A stretch of DNA of 64,000 bases from Tabrizicola piscis (GCF_003940805.1 NZ_CP034328.1:2914001-2978000); one strand, 5' to 3'; shown: positions 1 through 8,948, counted from the first letter of the stretch. Numbers and translations are program-made. Notes: a model not told the origin generated them from the sequence alone.

Positions 1-133
1 GAATATCGCCGTCGAAAAAGCTCCCGTGGTCAGAGTAGAACATGATCTGTCCGATGGTCGAGCAGGCGCATTTCGGCACGACCCGGTAGACGACGCTTTC
101 GCTTTCCGTCATCCAAGTACCGGGAAATCCCAT
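1..133 (-). CDS. Sulfotransferase family 2-like protein, N-terminal fragment
   Basis: Only the first 44 codons are inside the window; the rest lies beyond the left edge. The ATG at 131-133 (complement) follows an AGGAG ribosome site 7 bases upstream. The visible part contains VPKCACSTI, which resembles the PxxACST loop that binds the 5'-phosphate of PAPS in family 2 sulfotransferases; this is family knowledge, and the catalytic remainder cannot be seen. It is transcribed away from the glycosyltransferase gene at 295, and an envelope-glycan modification role would fit that neighbour. The assignment rests on about 44 residues, so it is tentative. Confidence 0.6.
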   Translation of the reverse strand, partial: MGFPGTWMTESESVVYRVVPKCACSTIGQIMFYSDHGSFFDGDI

Positions 134-231
134 GCAACAACTCCTTTCGCGTTCAGCACAAAAGCGACACATGCCAAGGTTGAGGCAATCAATCAGACAA
201 GTTCGGCCTTTTCAAGGAAGCTTGGGACAGT

Positions 232-269
232 TTACGGAGACGGGCATGACGTTACGGAGACGGGCATGA
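232..269 (+). repeat. Tandem 18-bp repeat carrying duplicated GGAG-ATG
   Basis: The 18-mer TTACGGAGACGGGCATGA occurs twice, at 232-249 and 252-269, a 20-base period. Each copy contains GGAG followed 5 bases later by ATG, so the duplication doubles a possible ribosome-binding site and start codon just upstream of the glycosyltransferase gene. Confidence 0.85.
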
Positions 270-298
270 GCCGCAAAGCAACAGCACGGGCCCGATGA
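266..298 (+). other. Possible 10-codon leader peptide
   Basis: The ATG in the second repeat copy opens a short frame, MSRKATARAR, whose stop codon overlaps the glycosyltransferase start in an ATGA at 295-298. This is the arrangement of a translationally coupled leader. No homology can be judged at this length, so the call rests on position and ribosome site only. Confidence 0.3.
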
Positions 299-1872
299 CA
301 ACGATTGCCTTCATCCTTCTGTGCCACAAGGATCCGGAGGGGATCATCGCGCAGGCGCTGCGGCTGACGGCGGCGGGGGACTGCATCGCCATCCATTTCG
401 ATGGCCGGTCCAAGCCAGCGGAGTACGACCGCATCCGCAGCGCGCTCGCCGGCAACCCACAAGTGACCTTCACCAAGCGCCGGGTGAAATGCGGCTGGGG
501 CGAATGGAGCCTGGTCGCCGCCACGCTTGAGGCCTTGCGCGCCGCGGTGGATGCGTTTCCGGGGGCCACGCATTTCTACATGCTGTCGGGCGACTGCATG
601 CCGATCAAGACAGCCGAGCATGTGCATCAAAGGCTGGAGACCGAAGACGCCGATTTCATCGAAAGCTTCGATTTCTTCGCCTCGGACTGGATCAAGACCG
701 GGATCAAGGAAGAGCGGCTGATCTACCGGCACTGGTTCAATGAACGGCGGCAGAAGGCGTGGTTCTACCGGTCGATGAATCTGCAACGGCAGATGGGTCT
801 GGCGCGCAAGGTGCCTGCCGATCTGCGCATCCGCATTGGCAGCCAGTGGTGGTGCCTGCGGCGGCGCACGGCCGAGGCGGTGCTGGCGTTCATCGACAAG
901 CGCCCGGACGTGACACGTTTCTTCCGCACGACATGGATCCCGGACGAGACGTTCTTTCAGACCATCGTGGCGCATCTGGTGCCGGACCGCGAAATCCGGT
1001 CGCGGACGCTGACGTTCCTGATGTTCACCGATTACGGGATGCCGGTGACATTTTATGACGATCACCACGATCTGCTTTTGGCGCAGGAATACCTGTTTGC
1101 CCGGAAGATCAGCCCGGATGCCCTGACTCTGAAGGAACGGCTGGGCACGCTTTATGTCGAAACCGGGCGCAGTTTTCCGACGACGGCCGACGGGCGGCGG
1201 CAGTTCGAATTCCTGACGGGGCGTGGCAGGGCAGGCCGCCGCTTTGCCCCCCGGTTCTGGGAGACGGAAACCAGCGTTGGCCGGGGGCGCACGCTGATGC
1301 TGGTGACCTGCAAGAAGTGGCATGTGGCCAAACGGCTGGTTGACCGGGTGCGCGCGGCCACGAACCTGCCTGCGGTGGACTATCTGTTCAACGAAGAGGC
1401 GACGGCGCTGCCGGACCTCGGCGGGATTGAGACGACGTTGGAAAAGCGGATGCGCCACCGCCGCGCGCTGGTGCGGATGCTGTTTGATTACTGGGAAACC
1501 GACCGGTTGATCCTGTGCGTCGATCCGGCCAGCACTGAACTTATTCAGGATTTCTACAGGGATCGTGCCAAAGTGCGGCTGCTGGAAATCGACTGCGGCT
1601 TTTCCGACGACTACCTTGTCGGCCATGCCCGACGCGTGGGTCTGGCGAGTGCGAACACCCCCCCGGCGGCGCTGGCGCAGCTGTTGCCGACGATCCGCTA
1701 CGATGTCCGCTTTGAAAGCGACCGCTTGCGTGACATGGACCTCGCAGGTCACCATCGGATGCGCGAGGGTGCAAGCGTCGAGGAGAACGCACAGGCTTTG
1801 GCCGAGTTTCTGGGCATCCCGCCCGACATGGCGCGACAGATTGCGGCAACCGATTATCTATTCGTGGATTGA
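295..1872 (+). CDS. DUF5928-type glycosyltransferase (core-2/I-branching N domain)
   Basis: This 525-residue protein has two parts. Residues 1 to about 250 resemble the core-2/I-branching beta-1,6-N-acetylglucosaminyltransferase family (GT14), with LLCHKDP at the N terminus, SGDCMPI near residue 97, and the later GSQWWCL and WIPDETFFQ motifs. The C-terminal ~200 residues match the DUF5927/5928 region that accompanies this domain in Rhodobacterales. There is no signal peptide or membrane segment, so it probably works in the cytoplasm on an envelope glycan. The acceptor is unknown. The ATG at 295 was chosen because the N-terminal beta strand begins there and it overlaps a possible leader peptide. 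The downstream HIT gene follows almost directly. Confidence 0.8.
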   Translation: MTTIAFILLCHKDPEGIIAQALRLTAAGDCIAIHFDGRSKPAEYDRIRSALAGNPQVTFTKRRVKCGWGEWSLVAATLEALRAAVDAFPGATHFYMLSGDCMPIKTAEHVHQRLETEDADFIESFDFFASDWIKTGIKEERLIYRHWFNERRQKAWFYRSMNLQRQMGLARKVPADLRIRIGSQWWCLRRRTAEAVLAFIDKRPDVTRFFRTTWIPDETFFQTIVAHLVPDREIRSRTLTFLMFTDYGMPVTFYDDHHDLLLAQEYLFARKISPDALTLKERLGTLYVETGRSFPTTADGRRQFEFLTGRGRAGRRFAPRFWETETSVGRGRTLMLVTCKKWHVAKRLVDRVRAATNLPAVDYLFNEEATALPDLGGIETTLEKRMRHRRALVRMLFDYWETDRLILCVDPASTELIQDFYRDRAKVRLLEIDCGFSDDYLVGHARRVGLASANTPPAALAQLLPTIRYDVRFESDRLRDMDLAGHHRMREGASVEENAQALAEFLGIPPDMARQIAATDYLFVD

Positions 1873-1877
1873 CGAGC

Positions 1878-2249
1878 ATGAGCTGGACATACGACCCGAC
1901 CAACATCTTCGCCCGCATCCTGCGCGGTGAAATCCCCAACCGCACGGTGATGGAGACCCCGCATACGCTGGTGTTCCACGACATTCGCCCGCTGGCGCCG
2001 GTGCATGTGCTGGCGATCCCCAAGGGGGCCTATGTGTCGCTGGACCATTTCGCGGCCGAGGCGGCCGAGGTCGAGATCATGGATTTCCACCGCACGGTCG
2101 CCAAGACCTGCGCGATTCTGGGGCTGACTGGGCCGGACGGGTTTCGCGCGATCACCAATGCCGGGGCGCATGGCTTGCAGGAGGTGCCGCATTACCACCT
2201 GCATATTCTGGGTGGCCGGGTGCTGGGGCGTCTGGTCGAGCCTGAGTGA
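1878..2249 (+). CDS. HIT family nucleotide hydrolase/transferase
   Basis: This is a 123-residue protein of the histidine-triad superfamily (HINT-like). The triad is visible as H105, H107 and H109 in HYHLHILGG, and the preceding NAGAHGLQEVPH is typical. Such proteins hydrolyse AMP-linked substrates or phosphoramidates; the specific substrate cannot be inferred. The ATG at 1878 is preferred to an in-frame TTG at 1869, which overlaps the upstream stop codon, because family members begin close to the sequence W-x-Y-D. It lies 5 bases after the glycosyltransferase gene and probably shares its transcript. Confidence 0.92.
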   Translation: MSWTYDPTNIFARILRGEIPNRTVMETPHTLVFHDIRPLAPVHVLAIPKGAYVSLDHFAAEAAEVEIMDFHRTVAKTCAILGLTGPDGFRAITNAGAHGLQEVPHYHLHILGGRVLGRLVEPE

Positions 2250-2315
2250 TTGCGCAAGCTTCGGGTCGCTTCGGCGGCCCGGACTGCGGCATCCTTCCGG
2301 AAAGTGGAGGATGCG

Positions 2316-2771
2316 ATGCGATTTGTGGCGATACCAACAGATGTGGCCCGGCACTATCAGGCAGGCGGGGCCGATGCCAATGGGCAGGTGCCGGAACGTC
2401 AGATGTCAGACGGTGGCGGCAACCCGTGCCGGCATTGCCTGAAGCTGATCCCGGCGGGAGAGGCGATGCTGGTGCTGGCGCACCGCCCCTTCCCCAAGCC
2501 GCAGCCCTATGCCGAGGTGGGTCCGATCTTCCTGTGCGCTGCGGCCTGCGACCAGGGTGGCGGAGAGGGCCTGCCGGAGATCCTGGCCTCGACCGATTAC
2601 ATCGTGCGGGGCTACGGGGATGATGACCGGATCGTCTATGGCACGGGTGGGGTGGTCGAGACAGGGGCCCTGATGGCGCGGGCCGAGACGCTGTTGCAAG
2701 AGGCCCGTGTGGCCTATGTGCATGTGCGGTCAGCCCGCAACAATTGCTTTCAATGCCGGATCGACCGCTAG
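2316..2771 (+). CDS. DUF1203 domain protein
   Basis: This 151-residue protein matches the DUF1203 family, recognised by CRHCLKLIPAGEAMLVLAHRPF and the following AEVGPIF segment. Function is unknown for the family; the paired cysteines in CRHC may bind a metal. The start at 2316 follows a GTGGAGG ribosome site with 5 bases spacing, and it removes 22 low-quality residues present if an upstream TTG were used. The gene ends in front of a block of strong hairpins (2820-2894). Confidence 0.82.
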   Translation: MRFVAIPTDVARHYQAGGADANGQVPERQMSDGGGNPCRHCLKLIPAGEAMLVLAHRPFPKPQPYAEVGPIFLCAAACDQGGGEGLPEILASTDYIVRGYGDDDRIVYGTGGVVETGALMARAETLLQEARVAYVHVRSARNNCFQCRIDR

Positions 2772-2819
2772 GTTCGGGCGGTTTTCTGGCGGAGCGGCGT
2801 GCCGCCGCAAGTCTGTTCT

Positions 2820-2925
2820 CTTGGGCCTGCGCCAGGGCGCAGACCCAAGGGCGCGGGGGGCGCTGCCCCCCATGAGGGGCCATGGGCCCCTCATCCCCCC
2901 GGGATATTTTTGCAGAAAGGAAAGT
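2820..2925 (+). repeat. Triple-hairpin 3' region ending in GGGATATTT repeat (copy C)
   Basis: Three hairpins follow one another: 2820-2833 pairs with 2836-2849 (one mismatch), 2855-2861 with 2865-2871, and 2872-2881 with 2885-2894 (perfect 10-bp stem, loop ATG). They are followed by CCCCCCGGGATATTTTTGCAG and GAAAGGAAAG. This tail matches the intergenic copies at 37684 and 57269 (complement). It lies on the same strand as, and 3' of, the DUF1203 gene, so a transcript-end or RNA-stability role is plausible but unproven. Confidence 0.75.
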
Positions 2926-2965
2926 CTGGGGGTTGGATTGGTTGGGGGTCAGCCTGAGGGGCTGG

Positions 2966-3340
2966 TCAGTGTAGGGGTGCTTGATCGTTGGGGTGGGTTT
3001 CATCCCAGGTTTTGAGCCAGCGCTTTGGGGCGGCCTCGCGCCATTGGCGGATCAGTCGGGCGCGGGCCCAGTCTTCGTCGATCCGGCCGGCGCGGACCAG
3101 CACCAGATTGTGCGGCGCATAATGCGGATGCAGGAAGAAGGTGTCGGGGTCGGCGGTCATCAGCATGTCGCGTTCATCGCGGCTGGCCTTGAAGACGGCG
3201 GCGTCGGCGTAAGGCGACCACCAGCACCACATCTTGCCATGCGCCTTGAGGCATTCGTTGCCCCAGGGGTGGTCGATCGTGACCATGGGCAGGTCCAACG
3301 CCAGAGCGAAGGCCTTGAGGGTTGGCCAGTCGGGGATCAA
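2966..3340 (-). CDS. MmcQ/YjbR family protein
   Basis: This 124-residue protein belongs to the MmcQ/YjbR (DUF419, double-wing DNA-binding fold) family, with HPWGNECLKAHGKMWCWWSP and a central ADPDTFFLHPHY. The molecular role is not established for the family. The start is a TTG at 3340 that overlaps the polA stop codon as TTGA, indicating translational coupling; the next ATG would remove conserved N-terminal sequence. It is the second gene of a two-gene unit after polA. Confidence 0.88.
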   Translation of the reverse strand: MIPDWPTLKAFALALDLPMVTIDHPWGNECLKAHGKMWCWWSPYADAAVFKASRDERDMLMTADPDTFFLHPHYAPHNLVLVRAGRIDEDWARARLIRQWREAAPKRWLKTWDETHPNDQAPLH

Positions 3341-6168
3341 TGGGCTTCGGCCCAGTTCCTGCCTTGGCCCGCTTCCACTGCGAGGTGGACTTGCAGGCTG
3401 ACGGCGGGGGCGGAGGCTTGCTCCATCACCTCTTTGGCGATGGGGATCAGGGTGGCGGCCTGATCTTCGGCGACTTCGAAGAGAAGCTCGTCATGGACTT
3501 GCAGCAGCATCCTTGCGTCAAGGTGGGCGATGGCTTTTGGCATGCGGATCATCGCGCGGCGGATGACGTCGGCCGCTGTCCCCTGAATGGGCGCGTTGAT
3601 CGCGGCGCGTTTGGCAAAGCCTGCGCCGGGGCCTTTGGCGTTGATTTCCGGGGTGTTGATTTTCCGACCGAACAGGGTTTGTACATGGCCATTTGCCTGC
3701 GCGAATTTGACCGTATCGGACATGTAAGTCTTGATGCCGGGGAAGCGTTCGAAATAGCGGTCGATGAAGCCTTGGGCTTCCGCGCGGGGAATCCGCAGGT
3801 TGCGGGCAAGGCCGAAGCCGGAAATGCCGTAGATGACGCCGAAGTTGATCGCCTTGGCCTTGCGGCGGATGTCGGAGGTCATCTGGTCGAGGGGGACGTT
3901 GAACATCTCGGACGCGGTGAGGGCGTGGATGTCGATGCCGTCCTCAAACGCGCGGCGGAGTTCGGGGATGTCGGCGATATGGGCGAGGATGCGCAGTTCG
4001 ATCTGGGAGTAGTCGAGGGATACGAGAACCCGGCCCGGCGGCGCCACGAAGGCCTCACGGATGCGGCGGCCTTCTTCGGTGCGCACGGGGATGTTCTGCA
4101 GGTTGGGGTCGGTGGAGGCGAGACGCCCGGTGTTGGCGCCCGCGATGGAATAGCTGGTGTGGACGCGGCCGGTATCGGGGTTGATCGCCAGTTGCAGCGC
4201 GTCGGTGTAGGTGGATTTCAGCTTGGCGATCTGGCGCCAGTCGAGGATGCGTGCTGCCAGCTGCGCGCCGGTGGGGTGGTCGTCCAGCGTGGTGATGTCT
4301 TCGAGAATGTCCGCGCCAGTGCCATAGGCGCCGGTCTTGCCCTTTTCCCCGCCGGGGATCTGGAGGCGGTCAAACAGGATCTCGCCCAGTTGCTTGGGCG
4401 AGCCGACGTTGAACTTTTCGCCTGCGATGTCGTGGATTTCCTCCTCAAGCTGGACAAGCTTTTGCGCGAAGGCGTTGGACATGCGGTTGAGGGTGTCGCG
4501 GTCGACCTGGATGCCGGCCATCTCCATATCCGCGAGGACCGGGACGAGGGGGCGTTCGAGGGTTTCGTAGACGGTGGTGACGCGGGCGCGATGCAGTTGG
4601 GGTTTCAGGTGCTGCCAGAGGCGCAGGGTGACATCCGCATCTTCGGCGGCGTATCTCACTGCGTCGTCGATGGCGACCTTGTCGAAGGTGATCTGCGATT
4701 TGCCTGAGCCGAGCAGGGTCTTGATCGGGATCGGCTGGTGCCCAAGGTAGCGGTCGGACAGTTCGTCCATGCCGTGGTTATGGATTCCGGCGTGCATCGC
4801 GTAGGACATGAGCATGGTGTCGTCGAAGGGGGTGATGCGGACCCCGTGGCGGGCGAAGATCTTCCAGTCGTATTTCATGTTCTGGCCGATTTTCAGGATG
4901 GCCGGATCTTCGAGGATGGGTTTCAGCGCGGCAATCGTGGCGGTCAGGTCAAGCTGGCCTTCGGCAAGCGCAGTCGCGCCGAACAGGTCGCCGCCGCCAG
5001 TGGTGTGGCCAAGCGGGATATAGGCGGCCTTTCCAGCATCGACGCAGAGTGAGATGCCGACGAGGTCGGCGCGCATCTCATCAAGGCTGGTGGTTTCGGT
5101 GTCCACCGCCACATGGCCGATGTCGCGGATATGGGCGATCCAGCGGGCAAGGGCGGCCATGTCGCGGATGCATTCGTAGGCGGCGTGGTCGAAGGGCAGG
5201 CGAGGCTCGTCGTTCGACTGCGTCTCCTCCTCTCGCGCGGTGACTTGCAGCTGTGAGGTTTCGGGCATGGACGGGGGGGCGATGCCCAGCTTGTCGGCCA
5301 CGCGTTTGGTAAGGGTGCGGAATTCCATCTTGGTCAGGAAATCCATGACCTTTTCCGCTTCCGGCAGGTGGATTTCGAGGTCCGACAGCGTGACGTCCAG
5401 CGGCGTGTCGTCCTTCAGCGTCACCAGATCGCGGGACAGGCGGATCTTGTCGGCATTGTCCAACAGCGCCTCGCGCCGTTTGGGTTGCTTGATTTCGCCC
5501 GCGCGGGCCAGAAGCGTATCAAGGTCGCCGTATTCGTTGATGAGGAGCGCTGCGGTCTTCAGGCCGATCCCGGGCGCGCCGGGGACGTTGTCGACGCTGT
5601 CGCCCGCAAGGGACTGCACGTCGATCACCCGGTTCGGGGGGACGCCGAATTTTTCCATCACCTCATCGGGGCCAATGGCCTTGGTCTTCATCGGGTCGAA
5701 CATGTCGATCCCGGGGCCGACAAGCTGCATCAGGTCCTTGTCGGAGGAGATGATGGTGCAGGACCCGCCCGCCTTGACGGCCTCACGCGCGAGGGTGGCG
5801 ATGATGTCGTCGGCTTCAAAGCCTTCGGTTTCAAGGCAGGCGACGTTGAAGGCGCGGGTGGCTTCGCGGGTCAGCGGAAACTGGGGGCGCAGGTCTTCGG
5901 GGAGTTCCGGGCGGTTGGCCTTGTAGTCGGGGTATAGCGTGTTGCGGAAGGTCAGCGAGGAATGGTCGAAGACGACGGCAAGGTGGGTTGCCGCCTTGCC
6001 GTTCGAGGCGCGCGAAAGTTCGTTCCACAGGATGTTGCAGAACCCCGCGACCGCGCCAACGGGCAGGCCATCGGACTTGCGCGTCAGGGGCGGAAGCGCG
6101 TGATAGGCGCGGAAGATGTAGGCCGAGCCGTCGATGAGATGAAGGTGGTGGCCTGCGCCGAAGGTCAT
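3337..6168 (-). CDS. polA: DNA polymerase I
   Basis: The 943-residue protein has the full three-domain layout. A 5'-3' exonuclease lies at about 5-290 (LIDGSAYIFRAYHALPPL). A 3'-5' proofreading domain lies at about 345-530, with D356 and E358 in VAVDTETTS, so the exonuclease I motif is intact, unlike Taq-type enzymes. The polymerase domain lies at about 565-943, with motif A D719 (LDYSQIELR), motif B RRKAKAINFGVIYG and motif C D893-E894 (QVHDELLFEV). It fills gaps and removes RNA primers. The ATG at 6168 is preferred to a TTG three codons upstream. The 3' end overlaps the MmcQ gene. Confidence 0.98.
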   Translation of the reverse strand: MTFGAGHHLHLIDGSAYIFRAYHALPPLTRKSDGLPVGAVAGFCNILWNELSRASNGKAATHLAVVFDHSSLTFRNTLYPDYKANRPELPEDLRPQFPLTREATRAFNVACLETEGFEADDIIATLAREAVKAGGSCTIISSDKDLMQLVGPGIDMFDPMKTKAIGPDEVMEKFGVPPNRVIDVQSLAGDSVDNVPGAPGIGLKTAALLINEYGDLDTLLARAGEIKQPKRREALLDNADKIRLSRDLVTLKDDTPLDVTLSDLEIHLPEAEKVMDFLTKMEFRTLTKRVADKLGIAPPSMPETSQLQVTAREEETQSNDEPRLPFDHAAYECIRDMAALARWIAHIRDIGHVAVDTETTSLDEMRADLVGISLCVDAGKAAYIPLGHTTGGGDLFGATALAEGQLDLTATIAALKPILEDPAILKIGQNMKYDWKIFARHGVRITPFDDTMLMSYAMHAGIHNHGMDELSDRYLGHQPIPIKTLLGSGKSQITFDKVAIDDAVRYAAEDADVTLRLWQHLKPQLHRARVTTVYETLERPLVPVLADMEMAGIQVDRDTLNRMSNAFAQKLVQLEEEIHDIAGEKFNVGSPKQLGEILFDRLQIPGGEKGKTGAYGTGADILEDITTLDDHPTGAQLAARILDWRQIAKLKSTYTDALQLAINPDTGRVHTSYSIAGANTGRLASTDPNLQNIPVRTEEGRRIREAFVAPPGRVLVSLDYSQIELRILAHIADIPELRRAFEDGIDIHALTASEMFNVPLDQMTSDIRRKAKAINFGVIYGISGFGLARNLRIPRAEAQGFIDRYFERFPGIKTYMSDTVKFAQANGHVQTLFGRKINTPEINAKGPGAGFAKRAAINAPIQGTAADVIRRAMIRMPKAIAHLDARMLLQVHDELLFEVAEDQAATLIPIAKEVMEQASAPAVSLQVHLAVEAGQGRNWAEAH

Positions 6169-6256
6169 GGTTTGCAACCCCGTGGCTTGCTGTCAGACGC
6201 AGTCATGCCATGAACTTTGCCCGCATGCCACCCGCTGCGGCACCGGGCGAGACATG

Positions 6257-6285
6257 AAAAGGGCGGCACCCTAATGGTGCCGCCC
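6257..6285 (-). terminator. Intrinsic terminator of the 6311-6853 gene
   Basis: A perfect 10-bp stem, GGGCGGCACC (6261-6270) with GGTGCCGCCC (6276-6285) and a 5-base loop, is followed on the minus strand by TTTTC. It lies 25 bases beyond the stop codon of the secreted-protein gene, which fits a rho-independent terminator insulating polA. Confidence 0.85.
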
Positions 6286-6310
6286 CAATCGTTCATCTTC
6301 TGTCGAAGAT

Positions 6311-6853
6311 TTAAAGCTGTGCTGCTGCGTCGCACACGGCGCGAAGCTTGGCCTCATCGGCCATGAAGCCCGCTTCGGCCATTTCTTCGGTGGGCTCGAC
6401 GCCCGCGCCAGCTTCGCCAGTGGATTCGACGGCCGGCTCTTGCGGGACGTCTGCCGTAGCAGCTGCGTCATCGCCTTCGGTCGGTTGCACGCCTGCGCCC
6501 GCATCGCCGCCGGATTCCGTCATCGGCTCTTGCGCGCCGCCAGCGGTTTCTGGCGGGACATCGGTCCCTGTCGAGGGTTCAACGCCCGAACCGGCGTTAC
6601 CGGACGAGTCCGACATGTCCGCCTGGAAGTTGACGCCGATGGCTTGGCAACGCTCGCCCAGAGCGCCTTGGTCTTCCGGGCTGAGGGCGTCCCAACCGGT
6701 CTGGATTTCTTCGGGCGACCGCATCATCGACATGCTGTCATCGCTGAAGAAAGCAGGCCCGACGCGGGACGACAGCGACGTTCCGTCGGTCGCGGTCTGT
6801 GCGAAAGCGGGTGCAGCGATCAGCGCGATTGCGAGAGGGGCGAAAAGTTTCAT
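6311..6853 (-). CDS. Secreted acidic repeat-containing protein, unknown function
   Basis: The 180-residue product begins with a clear signal peptide, MKLFAPLAIALIAAPAFAQ, so it is exported to the periplasm or beyond. The middle (about residues 85-160) is an acidic, proline/alanine-rich linker built from imperfect repeats of the type GxAGxGVEPTE. Two cysteines, one before and one after the repeats (near CQAIG and VCDAAAQL at the C terminus), could form a disulfide. The ATG at 6853 has GGAG 8 bases upstream. I recognise no family, and no enzyme motif is visible. It stands alone between polA and an unassigned spacer, with its own terminator. Confidence 0.75.
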   Translation of the reverse strand: MKLFAPLAIALIAAPAFAQTATDGTSLSSRVGPAFFSDDSMSMMRSPEEIQTGWDALSPEDQGALGERCQAIGVNFQADMSDSSGNAGSGVEPSTGTDVPPETAGGAQEPMTESGGDAGAGVQPTEGDDAAATADVPQEPAVESTGEAGAGVEPTEEMAEAGFMADEAKLRAVCDAAAQL

Positions 6854-7162
6854 CTTTGATCTCCAGGTTGCTGATGGCAGGCGGGTCCAGTTGCCACGAC
6901 CGCATCCACAAAGCCGGGCGCGAAGCGCCCAACATCGGATACCGGCCGGCATTGGCATGAAGGATCGTTGTGCCGTTGGGTTGTGATGAACAAACCCGAC
7001 ACCCTTGGTTTCGTTCCGCGGGCTTGCCCGGTGGTCTGGAGATCGGCAAGATCCTGCTTGCGGCCTGTTTGGCAGCCGTCAGACGCGGGCGACTTGTCGG
7101 GGTTGGCAGAAGTTGCTGACGAAGGACGGCGCGGCGCGTTCGTCCGGCCAAATGGCTGGCAG
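6854..7162. other. 309-bp intergenic region without a recognisable gene
   Basis: This spacer separates two minus-strand genes. It should contain the promoter of the secreted-protein gene, but no clear -35/-10 pair stands out. Just beyond the zinc-finger gene stop codon there is an imperfect hairpin with arms GACGAA and TTCGTC, a possible transcript end. No tRNA or other RNA gene was recognised. Confidence 0.5.
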
Positions 7163-7348
7163 CTAGTGGTCGTCGTGCGCGTGGTCGCGGTCGATCACAT
7201 AGCGCTTGTCGCAGTAGCCGCATTCAACCCAGCCGGTATCCTGCGGGATCGTCAACCAGACGCGGGGATGGCCCAAGGCACCCTCGCCCCCGTCGCAGGC
7301 CACTTTCCAGGTGGTGACAACTTGGGTTTCCGGCGCTTCGATTGGCAT
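7163..7348 (-). CDS. Small zinc-finger protein (zf-CHCC type)
   Basis: The 61-residue protein matches the zf-CHCC domain family related to mitochondrial complex I subunit NDUFS6. Recognisable parts are [18 protein letters not shown], followed by [14 protein letters not shown]18, H27, and the CxxC cysteines are the likely zinc ligands. In alphaproteobacteria this protein is a candidate NADH dehydrogenase accessory factor, but no nuo genes are nearby, so the role is inferred from family only. The histidine/aspartate-rich tail (DRDHAHDDH) may add metal ligands. Confidence 0.9.
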   Translation of the reverse strand: MPIEAPETQVVTTWKVACDGGEGALGHPRVWLTIPQDTGWVECGYCDKRYVIDRDHAHDDH

Positions 7349-7466
7349 TTGGGGGCTTCCTGTTCTGGCTTCGCATATTCTAGCGGCTGAGGCCGGGCGG
7401 GCACAAGGGGAGGCTGCGGCCTGCTCGCGTGCACGGTGCGGTATTGGAGCCCCAGCCTGCGCCGCG

Positions 7467-8243
7467 TTACCCGCCGATCGGCTGCCCGCGCGACTTCAGC
7501 GCTGTCAGCCAGCCAAGGCCCTGCGCCGTGCCCTTTGCCGGGCGGTATTCCGCCGCGATCCAGGTTTCCGGGCAGTGCTGGTCCACATCATCGCAAAGGT
7601 CGGGCAGAGAAAAGCCGCCGCCACCGGGTTCGTTGCGGGCGGGGAAACCGGCGATCTGGACATGGTTGATCCGGTGGCGGTGATCGGCCCAGACCAGACC
7701 TGCATCGCCATGGAGCCGGGCCGCATGCCACAGGTCGAACTGCAGCCCGATCCTTGGGTTGGCAAGGTCATCCAGAATGCGGGCGGCCTGATCGTAGTCG
7801 TTCAGGAAATAGCCCGGCATGTCGTCGGGGTTCAAAGGCTCGATCGTCAGCACAAGATCAGGCGCTTCGGCCAGCGCCCAGGCGAGGTTTTCGGTGTAGC
7901 ATTGTTCCGCCTGCGGGCCCTTGGCGACCCCGGCCATCACATGCAACCGCCCCGCCTGCAGGCGGGTGGCATAATCGGCGGCGCGCAGGAAACTTTCGCG
8001 AAAGCGCAGTTCCATCCCCGGAACGGCGGCAAAGCCGCGGTCACCGCTGCCCCAGTCACCGGGGGGTGTGTTGATCAGCGCCAGTGGCAGGCCTGCCAGG
8101 GCACGTTCCCAATCCGCCATGGGGTTGTCATAGGGAAACAGCACCTCGACCCCGTCAAAGCCGCAGCGTGCCGCCCAGTCGGGGCGGTCAAGCATCGGCA
8201 CTTCGGTGAAGAGAAGGGTCAGGTTCGCGGCGAAACGGGGCAT
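7467..8243 (-). CDS. Hydroxypyruvate isomerase-like TIM-barrel protein
   Basis: The 258-residue protein belongs to the xylose isomerase-like TIM-barrel superfamily, nearest to hydroxypyruvate isomerase (Hyi). The sequence [12 protein letters not shown] near the N terminus, [16 protein letters not shown] in the middle with the metal-ligand glutamate, and GLQFDLWHA with the aspartate and histidine ligands are all visible, as is a late AEYRP glutamate. It would interconvert hydroxypyruvate and tartronate semialdehyde, fitting glyoxylate metabolism, for which glcDEF is encoded elsewhere in the window. The exact substrate is uncertain within this family. The ATG at 8243 gives the usual family length. 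Confidence 0.85.
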   Translation of the reverse strand: MPRFAANLTLLFTEVPMLDRPDWAARCGFDGVEVLFPYDNPMADWERALAGLPLALINTPPGDWGSGDRGFAAVPGMELRFRESFLRAADYATRLQAGRLHVMAGVAKGPQAEQCYTENLAWALAEAPDLVLTIEPLNPDDMPGYFLNDYDQAARILDDLANPRIGLQFDLWHAARLHGDAGLVWADHRHRINHVQIAGFPARNEPGGGGFSLPDLCDDVDQHCPETWIAAEYRPAKGTAQGLGWLTALKSRGQPIGG

Positions 8244-8294
8244 GAAGGGCAGCGGCCTTTCAGGGCAAGTCTGTGCATGTGTCGGTGCAGTTTC

Positions 8295-8879
8295 TCAGGA
8301 CAGGTCGGCGGGCAGTTCTGACGACGGGATGACCGGGAAGAACTGGCCCGAGGACCACACACCAAACCAATCCTGCCCGTCGTAGGCGTGATGCGACCCA
8401 AGATCAACCAGCCGATAGAAGGTTTTGCGGTCGATCAGGGCCCAAAGGTTGGACCTGACCAGCACATAGGGCGACGGCTCACCGGTTGAGGGGTCCCGCT
8501 CCACCCGCAGCGGGTGGTCGGGGCCGAGGGTTGCCGTATCCTCGGTCTTGGTGGTGAAAGTCAGGGTCTGGTCACGGCCTTCGCCGGTTGCGTCGAAATC
8601 GACGGCAAGCAGCGGGGCGTCGTCAACGGTGATGCCGACCTTTTCCACCGGGGTGACAAGGAAATAGGCATCGCCTTCCCGTTTCAGGATCTGCGAGAAC
8701 AGTTTGACCAGTGCGGGGCGACCGATGGGCGTGCCAAGGTAGTACCAGGCCCCGTCGCGCGTGATGCGCATGTCGATGTCGCCGCAGAAGGGCGGGTTCC
8801 ACAGATGGACCGGGGGCGGGCCCTTTTTGGTGGCGGCCTTGGCGGCGGCAGCGAGGGTATCGGCGGTGGTCTTGGTCAT
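8295..8879 (-). CDS. DUF1285 domain protein
   Basis: The 194-residue protein matches DUF1285, with HLWNPPFCGDIDMRITRDG and WYYLGTPIGRPALVKLFSQIL near the N terminus. The family is conserved in proteobacteria and has no assigned function. There is no signal peptide. The ATG at 8879 is used; a TTG nine codons upstream is also in frame, and neither has a strong ribosome site. It is followed 51 bases later by the hydroxypyruvate isomerase-like gene on the same strand, and its upstream side holds a palindrome array shared with the MoxR gene. Confidence 0.82.
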   Translation of the reverse strand: MTKTTADTLAAAAKAATKKGPPPVHLWNPPFCGDIDMRITRDGAWYYLGTPIGRPALVKLFSQILKREGDAYFLVTPVEKVGITVDDAPLLAVDFDATGEGRDQTLTFTTKTEDTATLGPDHPLRVERDPSTGEPSPYVLVRSNLWALIDRKTFYRLVDLGSHHAYDGQDWFGVWSSGQFFPVIPSSELPADLS

Positions 8880-8948
8880 GTGCGCAATGTAATGGTCTTG
8901 GCCCAAGGTGCAACGGGGGGCGGGTTGGCGCCGCCTGGTGGGGCGCGG

